Shown one piece after another: positions 51,208-60,792 of a stretch of DNA of 64,000 bases. Below the pieces are notes generated by a model, which was not told where the DNA came from, made no database searches, and saw only the letters and a program-made list of their open reading frames with translations. The position numbers and the translations under genes are program-made. The DNA lies in contig NZ_JBCJKP010000001.1 in the NCBI RefSeq assembly GCF_039503195.1, positions 434,001 to 498,000 on the forward strand. Reading direction: 5' to 3'. The stretch is from Streptomyces mirabilis. GTDB lineage: Bacteria > Actinomycetota > Actinomycetes > Streptomycetales > Streptomycetaceae. Each line of letters begins with the position of its first letter. The stretch's first letter is position 1.

Positions 51208-53031
51208 ATGCGCCTGCGTTCACCACGCCCACTTTCCACAGCCGCCGTCCTGCTGGCGACTCTGGCTGCGAGCCTGCTGCCCGCCACCGCCTCACATGCC
51301 GCCGACACGAGCGTCACCGTGGATTTCGCCACCTCCGGAGGCGCCCCGACGTACCACGCCTCCGGCACGATCTACGGAATGGCCCCGGACGGCTCACTGC
51401 CCCAGGACCACTTCTTCCAGGACATCAAGTGGCACTTCATGCGAGCCGGCGGCGCCCAGCTCAACGGCGGCGGCTACGCCACCAGCCTCGCCGACTACCA
51501 GACCCGCTGGAACTCCACCCTCGCCCAGTACAGGCGGACGGTTGCCCTGGGCGGCACCTTCGTCCTGCTCCCGCACGACCTGTGGGGCGCCGACGGCACC
51601 ACCAGCCAGGGCTGGCCCGGCGACAGCGGCAGCTGGACGCAGTTCGACCACTTCGTCACTCAGCTCATCAGTGACGTCAAAGCCAACAACATGACCGTCC
51701 AGTGGGACCTGTGGAACGAGCCCGACGGCAGCAACTTCTGGGGCGCCTCGCAGAGCCAGTACCTGCAGATGTGGTCCCGGTTCTACGCCAAAGTACGGGC
51801 CGCCTTCCCCAACCAGATGATCGTCGGACCCAGCACCGCGAGCCAGCCCAACGCCTCCAACACCTGGTGGACGGCCTACCTGTCCTACGTCAAGGCCAAC
51901 AACGTCGCCCCGGACATCTACAGCTGGCACGACGAACCGGGCGACCCGGTCACCGACGTCGGCCGCGCCGACTCGACCCTCACCGCGGCGGGACTGACGA
52001 ACTCCCGGCCGTACCAGATCAACGAGTACGCCACGCTGTCCATGCAGTCCCCGGGCGGCGGCGCCTGGTTCATCGGGCGCCTGGAACGGGCCGGCGCCGA
52101 CGGCCTGCGCGGCAACTGGGGCGGGGGCACGAACCTGCACGACTACGAGGCCAACCTGCTCACCAAGAACAGCGCCGGCCAGTACGTGCCGCTCGGCGAG
52201 TGGTTCATGTACCGCTACTACGGCTCGCAGAACGGCAACGTCGTCAGCCTGATCCCCGGCACCGGAACCGACGGCCTGGCGACCAAGGACAACACCGCCA
52301 AGAACGCCAAGATCCTCCTCGGCAGCAACGGGAACACCGGCACCGTCACCGTCAACCTCACCGGCCTCAACACCACGTCGGTCGTGGAGAGCGGCAAGGT
52401 CCGCGCGGTTCTCCAGCGCGTCCCCTACAACAACGGGGCCGCGGTGACCGGACCGGAGACCATCTCCGACACCACCCTGACGGTGAGCAACAACTCCACA
52501 TCGGTGAGCGTTCCCTGGTCGAACGCCAAGGACGGTTACACCATCACCCTGCTGCCACCGTCCAACACCACCATCTCCACGGTCGCCGTCGGCCAGAACA
52601 GCGGCCAGTGCCTCGACGACACCGACCTCAGCACCGCCAACGGCACCCAGTACCAGCAGTACTACTGCGAGGGCGGCTACCAGCAGATGCTCGACCTCAA
52701 ACCGGTTGCCGGCCGGACGAGCACGTACACGATCGTCAACGAGCTCAGCGGCAAGTGCCTGGATGTCTCAGGCGCCTCTACGCTCGACGGCGCCGCCGTC
52801 GACCAGTACACCTGCAACGGCCAGACCAACCAGATGTTCACCCTCAGCCCCGTCACCGCACTCGGCAACAGCCACGACTACCAACTCGTGGCCGTGCACA
52901 GCGGAAAGTGCGTCGATGTCTCCAACGTCTCGACCCAGCCGCGGGCCCTGATCCACCAGTGGACCTGCGATGCCGCGAGCACCCTCGGCACCAAGAAGAA
53001 CCAGATCTGGCGTCTGCAGGGCAAGGGCTGA
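51208..53031 (+). CDS. Secreted clan GH-A glycosidase with RICIN domain
   Basis: 607 residues. Signal peptide (MRLRSPRPLSTAAVLLATLA, cleavage near SHA-ADT). Catalytic barrel with acid/base Glu in VQWDLWNEPDGSNFWG and nucleophile candidate in RPYQINEYAT; YSWHDEPGDPVTDVGRADST fits GH39-like barrels. A beta-sandwich follows (KILLGSNGNTGTVTVNLTGL), then a C-terminal ricin-type beta-trefoil/CBM13 (residues about 455-605) with repeated CLD/QxxC motifs (NSGQCLDDTD, SGKCLDVSG, SGKCVDVSN). It probably cuts an extracellular polysaccharide whose fragments enter through the ABC transporter encoded divergently. It lies 42 bases after the previous gene. Confidence 0.9.
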   Translation: MRLRSPRPLSTAAVLLATLAASLLPATASHAADTSVTVDFATSGGAPTYHASGTIYGMAPDGSLPQDHFFQDIKWHFMRAGGAQLNGGGYATSLADYQTRWNSTLAQYRRTVALGGTFVLLPHDLWGADGTTSQGWPGDSGSWTQFDHFVTQLISDVKANNMTVQWDLWNEPDGSNFWGASQSQYLQMWSRFYAKVRAAFPNQMIVGPSTASQPNASNTWWTAYLSYVKANNVAPDIYSWHDEPGDPVTDVGRADSTLTAAGLTNSRPYQINEYATLSMQSPGGGAWFIGRLERAGADGLRGNWGGGTNLHDYEANLLTKNSAGQYVPLGEWFMYRYYGSQNGNVVSLIPGTGTDGLATKDNTAKNAKILLGSNGNTGTVTVNLTGLNTTSVVESGKVRAVLQRVPYNNGAAVTGPETISDTTLTVSNNSTSVSVPWSNAKDGYTITLLPPSNTTISTVAVGQNSGQCLDDTDLSTANGTQYQQYYCEGGYQQMLDLKPVAGRTSTYTIVNELSGKCLDVSGASTLDGAAVDQYTCNGQTNQMFTLSPVTALGNSHDYQLVAVHSGKCVDVSNVSTQPRALIHQWTCDAASTLGTKKNQIWRLQGKG

Positions 53032-53313
53032 GCCTCCGCCCTCTACTCTCCGTCAATGGGCGAGTAGAGGGCGATACCTCGCCGGACGCCGTCGGCAGCC
53101 GACAAAGATCAGAGGGGTGTCGGCCAAGCCGGTGAGGAAGCCGTTCACCGAAGCCGTCGGGCGGAGGGACCCACTCGGTCCACAAACGGGTATTACGGCT
53201 CTGCCGTTCCAAGAAGGCGTCAATAAGGTCAGCGACGAAGCCTGCGGCTGGAGTCGCAGGCCGGCGCACCGTCTCACCGACGCGGACGACGCCGGCGGTC
53301 ATGCGCACCCCTG
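53032..53313. other. Intergenic region, nothing recognised
   Basis: CTCCGCCCTCTACTCTCCGT and GGCGAGTAGAGGGCG (about 53034-53071) can pair as CGCCCTCTACTC/GAGTAGAGGGCG, a likely terminator after the glycosidase gene. The rest has no visible feature. Confidence 0.5.
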
Positions 53314-53934
53314 TCAGCACCACGCTGTCCTCGGCTTCTTGTGCCTTCGGATGCGTGGTCGCGGAGGCCGCGGGGCGCGACGACACCGATGCACGACCGC
53401 GTCAACAGTGATGGGCAGAGCGCGGGGTTCGCTGCGGTGGCTGAGCCGTGATGCGCCTGCTGTCGAGCCCGGGCGAACGATCATCAGGACCACCACGATC
53501 AGCCAGGCGAGGGCGAGCAGGCCGGTGATCATCGACAGGCGGGGCAGCCGGGCGATCAGGGGCTCCGCGGCGGCCGACGCCTGTTCGGGCTTGTCGAGCT
53601 GGGTGACCACGTCGTCCTGGGTGCCGAGCACCACGATGCCCAGCAGTACGGCGGCCACCGCTGTCAGAGCCCTGGAGACGATGAGCCGCGTGCTGCCCAT
53701 CACACCCATCACCTCGGCGGTGCCGATACCGAAGGCCGGGACCGAGACGCCGGCCACGGCGTAGACCCGGCAGATCCGGTGCAGCAGCCGGACCGAACCC
53801 TTGGCCGGCTGCCGCTCCGGGCCGGCGGCCAGTGCCTGGCGCGCAAAACGCGGGAACAAGCTCCCCGCAATGGTGACCCGTCCGATGAGCAGGATCGCCG
53901 CCAGTACGTGGATGCTGAGCAGGAGTTTGGCCAT
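53314..53934 (-). CDS. Four-helix membrane protein (DUF2269-like)
   Basis: 206 residues from ATG 53934. Four hydrophobic helices (LLLSIHVLAAILLIGRVTIA, YAVAGVSVPAFGIGTAEVMG, ALTAVAAVLLGIVVLGTQ, MITGLLALAWLIVVVLMIV). The organisation resembles small integral membrane proteins of the DUF2269 type. The C-terminal 35 residues after IVRPGSTAG are Arg/His-rich and may result from loss of the normal stop. Function unknown. Confidence 0.6.
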   Translation of the reverse strand: MAKLLLSIHVLAAILLIGRVTIAGSLFPRFARQALAAGPERQPAKGSVRLLHRICRVYAVAGVSVPAFGIGTAEVMGVMGSTRLIVSRALTAVAAVLLGIVVLGTQDDVVTQLDKPEQASAAAEPLIARLPRLSMITGLLALAWLIVVVLMIVRPGSTAGASRLSHRSEPRALPITVDAVVHRCRRAPRPPRPRIRRHKKPRTAWC

Positions 53935-54185
53935 GGCGGTGTCTCCTTTTCGCACGCACGCCGCCGCGGGGCGTCAGGCGCACGGTTTCAGTCGGGCTTG
54001 AAGTGGCCCGACGGTTGATCACGGCGTCGCCCGGGGGTCCGGCAGTCCGTCTGACCGGTGCTCAGTTCGCGGGCGGTGGGTGCCGGTGTTGATGGCTGTG
54101 CTCAGCGATCAGCACCGGCTGTTTGAGGGACGTTGTTCGGCCGAAGGTTCTGTGGCCGCCTCGCACCGTCCCGTTGACGTGGTGC
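53935..54185. other. Intergenic region
   Basis: No recognisable gene or regulatory element. Confidence 0.35.
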
Positions 54186-55250
54186 TTATGCCTCGGCGGA
54201 TGTCCGAGGACTGTGAACCTTGTGGCGGACGAACAGCAGTGCAGGCACGGCCATGACGATCAGTACGACTCCGCCTATGACGTTGCCCAAGTGCACGGCG
54301 TCGGTGAACGCCTTCGGTACCGCCGTTCCCACCGCGCGAGCAAGGGATGCGGGGAGGTCCGTCGCGCCGCCGCCGTGTGGTGCGCCCTCCACGATCCTGT
54401 CCGCCCGCGGCGAGGGGATGCCTGCCTCGACGAGACGGTCATGCAGGTTCCGGGGGAAGCGACTGGTGACGACCGTTCCGAGCACGCTGGGGCCGAGTAC
54501 GGTTCCCAGTTGACGAGCCATGTTCACCGCTGCTGCCGCCATGCCCTCCTGCTGCGGCGGCACACTGTTGACCGCGGCAGCCGTCGAAGGCGCCGTCAAC
54601 AGGCCCGCGCCGATGGCCGCCACAGACACCACACCCGCGACAGCCATGACGGCCATCGTGACCAGCCATGCGTGCCGATAGGTCTTCAGGGAGGCTCCGC
54701 CGGAGGCGGTGCCGAGCATGGCGCCCAGGATGCTGATGCCGACGACCGAGCCGATCTGAGTCGACATGGTCACGATCGCGCTGCCGGTAGCGGCCTGCTC
54801 GGGGCGCAGACCGACCGTCGCGGAGGAGACAACGGTCGGGAGCGTCAAGCCGGCGCCGAACCCGAAGAGCAGCCGGCACGGGAGGACCCCGGAGGCGTAG
54901 TTCGGGTCGTTGTGCAGCAGAACGGCGAAGAGAAGGATGCCGGCAGAGGCGATCGCACTGCCGACCGCCGCGATGACACCGGCCGGGATCCGGAATCGAC
55001 GCTGGAGGGTTTCACTGGCGGTAGCAGCCACCGCGAAGCCGATCGGTCCGGGAGGACTGGCGCATCCGGTTTTGATGGCGGAGTAGTGCCAGTGGTTCTG
55101 CAGCCAGAGGATCGTCGACAGCAGGAGGCCGGCGAACGAGGCCAGTTGCCGGCGAGGTTCGCCGAGGCGAAGATCCGGTCACGGAAGAGAGACAGGTGAA
55201 CTACAGGCACCTGCTGCCGCAACGAGCGGAACAGAAACGCCAGCAACCCG
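54186..55250 (-). pseudogene. Chimeric MFS transporter relic
   Basis: Upstream part reads LSLFRDRIFASANLA then a frameshift, and from 55031 AATASETLQRRFRIPAGVIA and SGVLPCRLLFGFGAGLTLPT with VGLRPEQAATGSAIVTMSTQ, the C-terminal half of a DHA2 exporter. In the same frame a second, different MFS C-terminal half follows: STAAAVNSVPPQQEGMAAAA, VNMARQLGTVLGPSVLGTVV, ending at 54186. The first six helices are absent. Two related exporter genes seem to have recombined, leaving two C-terminal halves in one frame. Confidence 0.7.
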
Positions 55251-55589
55251 ACGACTGGCGTCGACCACGATCCGCAGGCCAACGAACGAGTCCGACAGGC
55301 CCTCAGGAGAATCGAGGGCTCATTGCCCGAGTGCGTTCAGGCTGCACAGCGCCATGGGGACCTCGAATCCGAGGCGTACGCCTCCGAAATCAGCCAACTG
55401 CTCATGGCCGTCAATCGCGGCGGGGAAGTGATGGCCGAGGCCGGGCTCGACACAGCCGCGCTGGAGCGCGTTGCCGATCAGGCATTCGAAGGACTCCCTC
55501 TCACGGCACGGGCCCGGTCCCATCAGACGCCCCGACCAGTCGCCTCCAACGCTCCCTGAACGCTGCTTGCCAGAGGGTCCGCAGTACGG
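55251..55589. other. Intergenic region with an unassigned frame
   Basis: Plus strand 55323-55559 reads DLESEAYASEISQLLMAVNR and GGEVMAEAGLDTAALERVAD, helical and natural-looking, but with only a TTG start and no recognised family. Confidence 0.3.
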
Positions 55590-56225
55590 TCAGCGCTCTG
55601 CGGCGAATGACTCGATGTAGGCCAGGACCCCGTACAGCGCGTCACGCAGGGGTGTGGACTCACCGGCCGCCTGGTCCAGTAGTGCTCCTCCCTGGAATGC
55701 GGCGGCGAGCAGGTGGGCGAGCGCGGCCGGGTCGGCCTCCGGCCGCAACACGCCGCGCTCGCGCATCTTGCTCAGGCCGCGCTTGAACAGCTCCTGCCAC
55801 CGCCCGAAGCCGTCTGCCACCGCGCCCCGGTGAGAGGGCTCGGTCTTGACGACCTCAGCGGCCAGCGAGCCGAACGTGCAGCCGCCGCGCAGCATGTCCT
55901 GCGATGCGACGTACATGTCGGCCCACCGGTACAGGGCGGCGAAGCTGTCCAGTTCACCCAGCTCGGGCGCCTGGTGGCGGGCGACGATGCTGTCGGCCTG
56001 CCAGGCGAGCACCGCGCGCACCAGGGACTCCTTGGTGGGGAAGTGGCGTGTCAGCTGCGAGCCGCTGACCCCGGCGGCCTCCCGGATCTGCTCGTTGTTG
56101 GTGTTCTGCGCGCCGTGTTCGTACATCAGCTCGGCGGCCGCCCTGACGATTCGTTCGCGTGTGGCCAGGCCCTTGGCGGTCAGCTTCCGACCCGTCGCTT
56201 CGCTGGTGGTGGTCATGGTGGCCAT
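55590..56225 (-). CDS. TetR-family repressor
   Basis: 211 residues from ATG 56225 (ATG 56216 alternative). Helix-turn-helix LTAKGLATRERIVRAAAELM, AAGVSGSQLTRHFPTKESLV. C-terminal domain with GGCTFGSLAAEVVKTEPSHR is typical of AcrR/TetR_C regulators of exporters and oxidoreductases. It is divergent from an MFS gene; the 101-bp gap holds two mirrored copies of GGGCTTGACA-RCCC, so it likely represses that operon and itself. Confidence 0.9.
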   Translation of the reverse strand: MATMTTTSEATGRKLTAKGLATRERIVRAAAELMYEHGAQNTNNEQIREAAGVSGSQLTRHFPTKESLVRAVLAWQADSIVARHQAPELGELDSFAALYRWADMYVASQDMLRGGCTFGSLAAEVVKTEPSHRGAVADGFGRWQELFKRGLSKMRERGVLRPEADPAALAHLLAAAFQGGALLDQAAGESTPLRDALYGVLAYIESFAAER

Positions 56226-56239
56226 CGTACCGTAAAAAG

Positions 56240-56303
56240 GGGCTTGACAACCCATTCTGCGAGGTGTCTCCTGGAGACAGACCTAAAAAGGGCTGTCAAG
56301 CCC
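56240..56303. promoter_or_regulatory. Paired inverted operators between TetR and MFS genes
   Basis: GGGCTTGACAACCC at 56240-56253 and GGGCTGTCAAGCCC at 56290-56303 are near-perfect inverted copies of each other, each itself a partial palindrome, and both are followed by CATTC. The TTGACA inside the first could also be a -35 element. Confidence 0.7.
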
Positions 56304-56326
56304 ATTCCTCTGGGAAGGCAGACGGG

Positions 56327-57748
56327 ATGTCCACACAGGCTCCACCGCAGGCGGTCGCCACGACACCGCGAACCGCCCCGGCCCCGGCCGCCACCGAGGC
56401 GGGTCACCCGCGCCGATGGAGCATCATGGCGGTGCTGGGAGCCGTCGCCTTCATGGCACAGCTCGACTTCTTCGTCGTCAACGTCGCCCTCGACGGAATC
56501 GGGCACTCGTTCCCGGACACCAGCGTCGCGAGCGTGTCGTGGATTCTGTCGGCCTACGCGATCGTCTTCGCCGCCATGCTCGTGCCCGCGGGCCGGATCG
56601 CGGACCACTGGGGGCGCAAGAAGATGCTGCTGTCCGGAGTGGCACTCTTCACCCTCACTTCCGCCGTCGCGGGCGCCGCACCCAGCCTCGGCGTGCTGGT
56701 CGGCGCCCGGGCGCTCCAGGCCGTCGGCGCGGCGATGATCGTGCCGACCTCGCTCGGCCTGCTCTATCCGAGCTTCCCCAAGCGCCAGCACACCCTGGTG
56801 GTCGGCCTGTGGGCGGGCGTGGGCGCGATCGCGGCCTCTGCGGGCCCACCCGTCGGCGGTCTGCTCGTCACCCTCGACTGGCGGTGGATCTTCCTGATCA
56901 ACGTTCCCGTCGGCATCGCCACCCTCGTCGCCGGCGCGCTGCTGCTGCCCGAGGTACGTCAGCCCAAAGGTGCCGCCGTGCCGGACGCGGCTTCCGCCCT
57001 CGCACTGTTGCTTGCCGTGAGCCTGCTGGTGCTCGCCACCGTCCAGGGGCCGGGATGGGGCTGGACGGACCTCCGCACCGTGGCCCTGTTCGCCGCAGCC
57101 GCCCTGGCCGCTGCCGCGACCATCGAGCGCACCCTCCGCGCCAAGGCGCCGGTGATCGAGAAACAGCTGTTCGCCGACAGGCCGTTCACCGCCGCCACCG
57201 CGGCCCTCTTCCTGTTCTCCGCCGGCTTCGCCATCGTCCTGCTCAGCACCGCCCTGTTCATGCAGGAGGTCTGGCACTTCAGCCCGCAGCGCGCCGGCGT
57301 CTCCATCGCCCCGGCCCCCCTGACCTCGATCGCCTTCGCGATGAACGCCGGCCCCATCCAGCACCGCTTCGGACGCACCGCCCCCGCCGTGACCGGCACG
57401 CTGGCCATGGCACTCGCCGCCGGCTACTGGCTCACGGCCGTGCACACCACCCCCGACTACTGGGGCGGCATGTTCCCGGGCCTGATCCTGGTCGGCCTGG
57501 CCGGCGGTCTGACCCAGGCGCCGCTGTTCGCCGCCGCCGGCACCCTCGCACCCGAACGCGCCACCACCGGCAGCGCCGTACTCAACATGAGCCGGCAGAT
57601 CGGCAGCGCCGTGGGCGTGGCCCTGCTCGTCGCCCTCACCCCCCAGGCCACGACCACCGGATTCGGCCACGCCTGGTCCGTCCAGGCCGGGGCCGGAATC
57701 GCCGCCGCCGCCGCGCTGCTCGCCCTCCGGCCCCGCCACACACCCTGA
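56327..57748 (+). CDS. MFS drug exporter, DHA2 type
   Basis: 473 residues from ATG 56327, about 14 membrane helices. FMAQLDFFVVNVALDGIGHS (TM1 motif), LVPAGRIADHWGRKKMLLSG (motif A), WAGVGAIAASAGPPVGGLLV (motif C-like) and ATTGSAVLNMSRQIGSAVGV are DHA2 features. Probably exports a toxic small molecule sensed by the divergent TetR protein. The two oxidoreductase genes downstream may belong to the same regulon. Confidence 0.9.
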   Translation: MSTQAPPQAVATTPRTAPAPAATEAGHPRRWSIMAVLGAVAFMAQLDFFVVNVALDGIGHSFPDTSVASVSWILSAYAIVFAAMLVPAGRIADHWGRKKMLLSGVALFTLTSAVAGAAPSLGVLVGARALQAVGAAMIVPTSLGLLYPSFPKRQHTLVVGLWAGVGAIAASAGPPVGGLLVTLDWRWIFLINVPVGIATLVAGALLLPEVRQPKGAAVPDAASALALLLAVSLLVLATVQGPGWGWTDLRTVALFAAAALAAAATIERTLRAKAPVIEKQLFADRPFTAATAALFLFSAGFAIVLLSTALFMQEVWHFSPQRAGVSIAPAPLTSIAFAMNAGPIQHRFGRTAPAVTGTLAMALAAGYWLTAVHTTPDYWGGMFPGLILVGLAGGLTQAPLFAAAGTLAPERATTGSAVLNMSRQIGSAVGVALLVALTPQATTTGFGHAWSVQAGAGIAAAAALLALRPRHTP

Positions 57749-57902
57749 CCACGCGGCCTCGGCCACTCGGACCGGGCCCGCAACCACAGCCCCCTGCAGG
57801 GCGGGCGTCGCACCGCCTCCCACTCATCTTCTGCGGCGCCCGCTCGAAGGACTGACGCTGGATTTTCCACCAGCTCCCTCTCAAGAAACGGAGATCACCA
57901 CC

Positions 57903-58778
57903 ATGGAACGCAACCTCCTCGTGATCGGGGCCACCGGCAAAACCGGCCGGCACACCACCGAACTCCTGCTCCAGCGCGGGCACCGCGTCCGCGCACTCGT
58001 CCGCGGTCTCGACGGGCGCGCCGAGCGGCTCGCCGCCCTCGGAGCGGACTTGGTGGAAGGCGACGTCCTCGACCTGGACTCCCTGGCCCAGGCGGCCAAG
58101 GGGACCGATGCCCTGTACTTCACCTACCCGATCCGCCCCGGCCTGATGGACGCCACCGCGAACGTGGCCCAGGCGGCGGAGGAGAACGGGGTCCAGGCGA
58201 TCGTGAACATGTCGCAGGTCTCCGCCCGTCGTAACACCGCCAGCAACGCGGCACGCCAGCACTGGGTCGCCGAACGCGTCCTGGACCACTCCCCGGTCCC
58301 CGTCACCCACATCCGCCCGACCTTCTTCGCCCAGTGGCTGATCGACACCTGGGCCGGCGGAACCGGCGAACTGCGCCTGCCGTTCGCCGACGGACGCCAC
58401 GCCCCCATCGCGGAAAGCGACCAGGCGAAGGTGATCGCGGCCATCCTGGAAGACCCCGCTCCGCACGCCGGCCAGATCTATCCCCTGTACGGAGCCGAGG
58501 AGCTCAACCACTACGAGATCGCCGAGAAGATGTCGCGGGCGCTGGACCGCGAAGTCACCTACGTGCCCATCGAACTCGACGAATTCGCCGCCATCCTGCA
58601 CGGGCGCGGCGCGCCGGACCACCTGATCCAGCACCTGCTCGCCGTGGCCGTCGACTACCGCAACGGCATCTTCGCCGGCACCAACGACGTGGTGAAGACG
58701 ATCGGCGGCAGCGATCCCCTCGACGTCGAGGGTTTCATCGCCCAGAACCGCGCGGCCTTCGACCTGCCCACCGCCTGA
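57903..58778 (+). CDS. NmrA-like NAD(P)-binding oxidoreductase
   Basis: 291 residues from ATG 57903 with a CGGAGATCACC ribosome binding site. Atypical SDR: LLVIGATGKTGRHTTELLLQ (cofactor loop), LAALGADLVEGDVLDLDSLA, VQAIVNMSQVSARRNTASNA, RPTFFAQWLIDTWAGGTGEL. No canonical YxxxK, as usual for NmrA/quinone-oxidoreductase-2-like proteins. Sixteen bases separate it from the next SDR gene, so they form an operon. Confidence 0.9.
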   Translation: MERNLLVIGATGKTGRHTTELLLQRGHRVRALVRGLDGRAERLAALGADLVEGDVLDLDSLAQAAKGTDALYFTYPIRPGLMDATANVAQAAEENGVQAIVNMSQVSARRNTASNAARQHWVAERVLDHSPVPVTHIRPTFFAQWLIDTWAGGTGELRLPFADGRHAPIAESDQAKVIAAILEDPAPHAGQIYPLYGAEELNHYEIAEKMSRALDREVTYVPIELDEFAAILHGRGAPDHLIQHLLAVAVDYRNGIFAGTNDVVKTIGGSDPLDVEGFIAQNRAAFDLPTA

Positions 58779-58793
58779 ACACTGGAGAAGACA

Positions 58794-59624
58794 ATGAGCG
58801 TTTGGTTCATCACTGGATCGTCCCGGGGCTTCGGCCTGGAGATCACCCGTGCCGCCCTCGCCGCCGGCCACCAGGTGGTCGCGACCGCGCGGAAGGCCGA
58901 AACCGTCCGCGAGCAGCTTCCCGACGCCGGTGACGCGCTGCTCACCGTGCCGCTGGACGTGACCGACCCGCAGTGCATCCAAGCGGCCGTCGACGCGGCG
59001 GTCGAGCGGTTCGGCCGGATCGACGTCCTGGTCAACAACGCCGGCACCGGACTGCTCGCCGCCGTCGAAGAGTCCGACGACGCCGCGGTCCGCGCGGTCT
59101 TCGAGACCAACGTGTTCGGCCCACTCGCCGTCCAACGCGTCGTACTGCCGGCACTGCGGCGCCAGCACTCTGGCCACGTGATCAACATCAGCTCCATCGT
59201 GGGCTTCGCCACCGCGCCGGGCTGGGGCATCTACGCCTCCACGAAGTTCGCCGTCGAAGGCTTCACCGAGACCCTCCACACCGAACTGGCCCCCCTCGGC
59301 ATCCACGTGACGCTCGTGGAGCCGGGCTTCTTCCGCACCGACTTCCTCGACCCCGCCAGCCTGCACACCGGCCCCGACACGATCGACGACTACGCGCCCA
59401 CCGTCGGCGCGATGCGTGCAGCCGCCGCGAGCCTGAACCACGCCCAGCCCGGCGACCCGGTCAAGGCCGCGCGCGCCATAGTCGAGATGTCCGCCGCCCC
59501 CGAGCCGCCCCTGCGCCTCCCGCTCGGAGCCGACACCCTGCAAGCCTTCGACGCCAAACTGGACACCTTCCGCAAGGAGATGGACGCCTGGCGGTACGTC
59601 GCCCTCACCACCGATCACGACTAG
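58794..59624 (+). CDS. Classical short-chain dehydrogenase
   Basis: 276 residues from ATG 58794. Cofactor motif VWFITGSSRGFGLEITRAAL, NNAG in IDVLVNNAGTGLLAA, Ser in VINISSIVGF and catalytic Tyr/Lys in YASTKFAVEGFTETLHTEL. Close in pattern to the SDRs named 'oxidoreductase, SDR family' that accompany TetR/MFS loci; substrate unknown. Directly follows the NmrA-like gene and precedes a methyltransferase fragment. Confidence 0.93.
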   Translation: MSVWFITGSSRGFGLEITRAALAAGHQVVATARKAETVREQLPDAGDALLTVPLDVTDPQCIQAAVDAAVERFGRIDVLVNNAGTGLLAAVEESDDAAVRAVFETNVFGPLAVQRVVLPALRRQHSGHVINISSIVGFATAPGWGIYASTKFAVEGFTETLHTELAPLGIHVTLVEPGFFRTDFLDPASLHTGPDTIDDYAPTVGAMRAAAASLNHAQPGDPVKAARAIVEMSAAPEPPLRLPLGADTLQAFDAKLDTFRKEMDAWRYVALTTDHD

Positions 59625-59670
59625 GACAACACCCCTGAATACGCCTTCTTCGCCACCACGGTCCGAAGGG

Positions 59671-60117
59671 ATGCTGCACGTGGGCATGAACATCGAGGAC
59701 AAGGGCCGCCTGTTCACCGAGATCAGCCGCGTCCTGACCGACAACGGCCTCTTCATCGTGTACGACGTCATGCTCCTCGGCGACCCCACCCTCGTCCGCT
59801 ACCCACTGCCGTGGGCCTCGCAGCCCGAACACAGCTTCCTGGCCCGCCCCCAGGAATACCGCTCCCTGCTGCGCAAGGCCGGGTTCGACATCGTCGCCGC
59901 GCACGATCACCGCTCTCGAGCCGTCCAGTCGCTTCGTGACGCGGGCGATGCGCACCGCCGGATCAGCACACCGCACAACCCTGCGGGCGGGGATACGCCT
60001 CCTGCCCCGATCAACGTGGCGATGGGCACCGACGCATCGATCAAGGTCGCAAAGGTGCTCCAGAACATCGAGGAGGGTCTCCTTGCTCCGACCGAGATGA
60101 TCTGCCGTCTCCGCTGA
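59671..60117 (+). pseudogene. SAM-dependent methyltransferase, C-terminal part
   Basis: Reads MLHVGMNIEDKGRLFTEISR, VLTDNGLFIVYDVMLLGDPT and YRSLLRKAGFDIVAAHDHRS, the class-I methyltransferase region after the SAM-binding loop. The glycine-rich SAM motif and the first about 120 residues are absent. The frame is open to 60117 and an internal ATG exists, but a functional enzyme is unlikely. Confidence 0.7.
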
Positions 60118-60400
60118 TCTCACGAGGACCGCACCTCGATCGGTGTCTACCGCGCCATCGTCCACGGTCGCCTCACGCCGGTCACACCGACCTCGCGCGA
60201 ACCACAGGAAGTCGAAGAAGGCGCGCAGATCCCGGGCATGCGCGGCCTGCGTGTTCCACGGTGACGACGCCAGCCACACCGAGAAGGAGCGGTTCAACGT
60301 CACGTCGTACTGGCCCGCCGGACTGATCAGGAAGGGCTGCCCCTCGGACACACCCAGGTCGTCCAGTCGCAGATCGAGACCGGCGGACAGGGCGCTGAAC
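60118..60400 (-). pseudogene. Tyrosine recombinase N-terminal fragment
   Basis: Minus strand reads GQPFLISPAGQYDVTLNRSF, SVWLASSPWNTQAAHARDLR, AFFDFLWFARGRCDRREATV, the core-binding SAM-like domain of a site-specific integrase. The upstream codons continue in another frame and the catalytic domain is missing beyond about 60135. Remnant of an integrated element. Confidence 0.65.
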
Positions 60401-60792
60401 CCCCCGTACGAACGGGGCCTCTTCGCGCGTCAGGCCAGGTCCCGGTGGATAAAGTGCACCCGCCAACCTCTGACAGATATGACGGTGAACGACAGTCCGC
60501 GGACTTTCGACCGGCTGCAGAACCGGGTCGGTCGCCGCGACCCGCGGCGCGGGGCCGACTCCACCGTCCACGTCGCAACTGGAATACGCACGGGCTCCTA
60601 CGCGGACACCACGGCCGTGATCGAGCGAAGTCGGCAGGCACGATGTCGCGCCCCTCATCGTCCCCGATCCGGCGGTGCGCACCGAATCTTGAGACATGCT
60701 TTACGCGATGCGCGCAACTGCGGCCCACCTTCTCGTTGTCTGACAGGGAGTCGGGCTCATCAGGGCCGAAGAGCGAGAGAGCGGGGCAGATC

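Noticed and set aside
56213..57823. 536-codon open frame on the minus strand
   Set aside because: Gly/Asp/Arg-rich antisense of the DHA2 exporter.
57636..59789. 717-codon open frame on the minus strand
   Set aside because: Antisense to two clear oxidoreductase genes.
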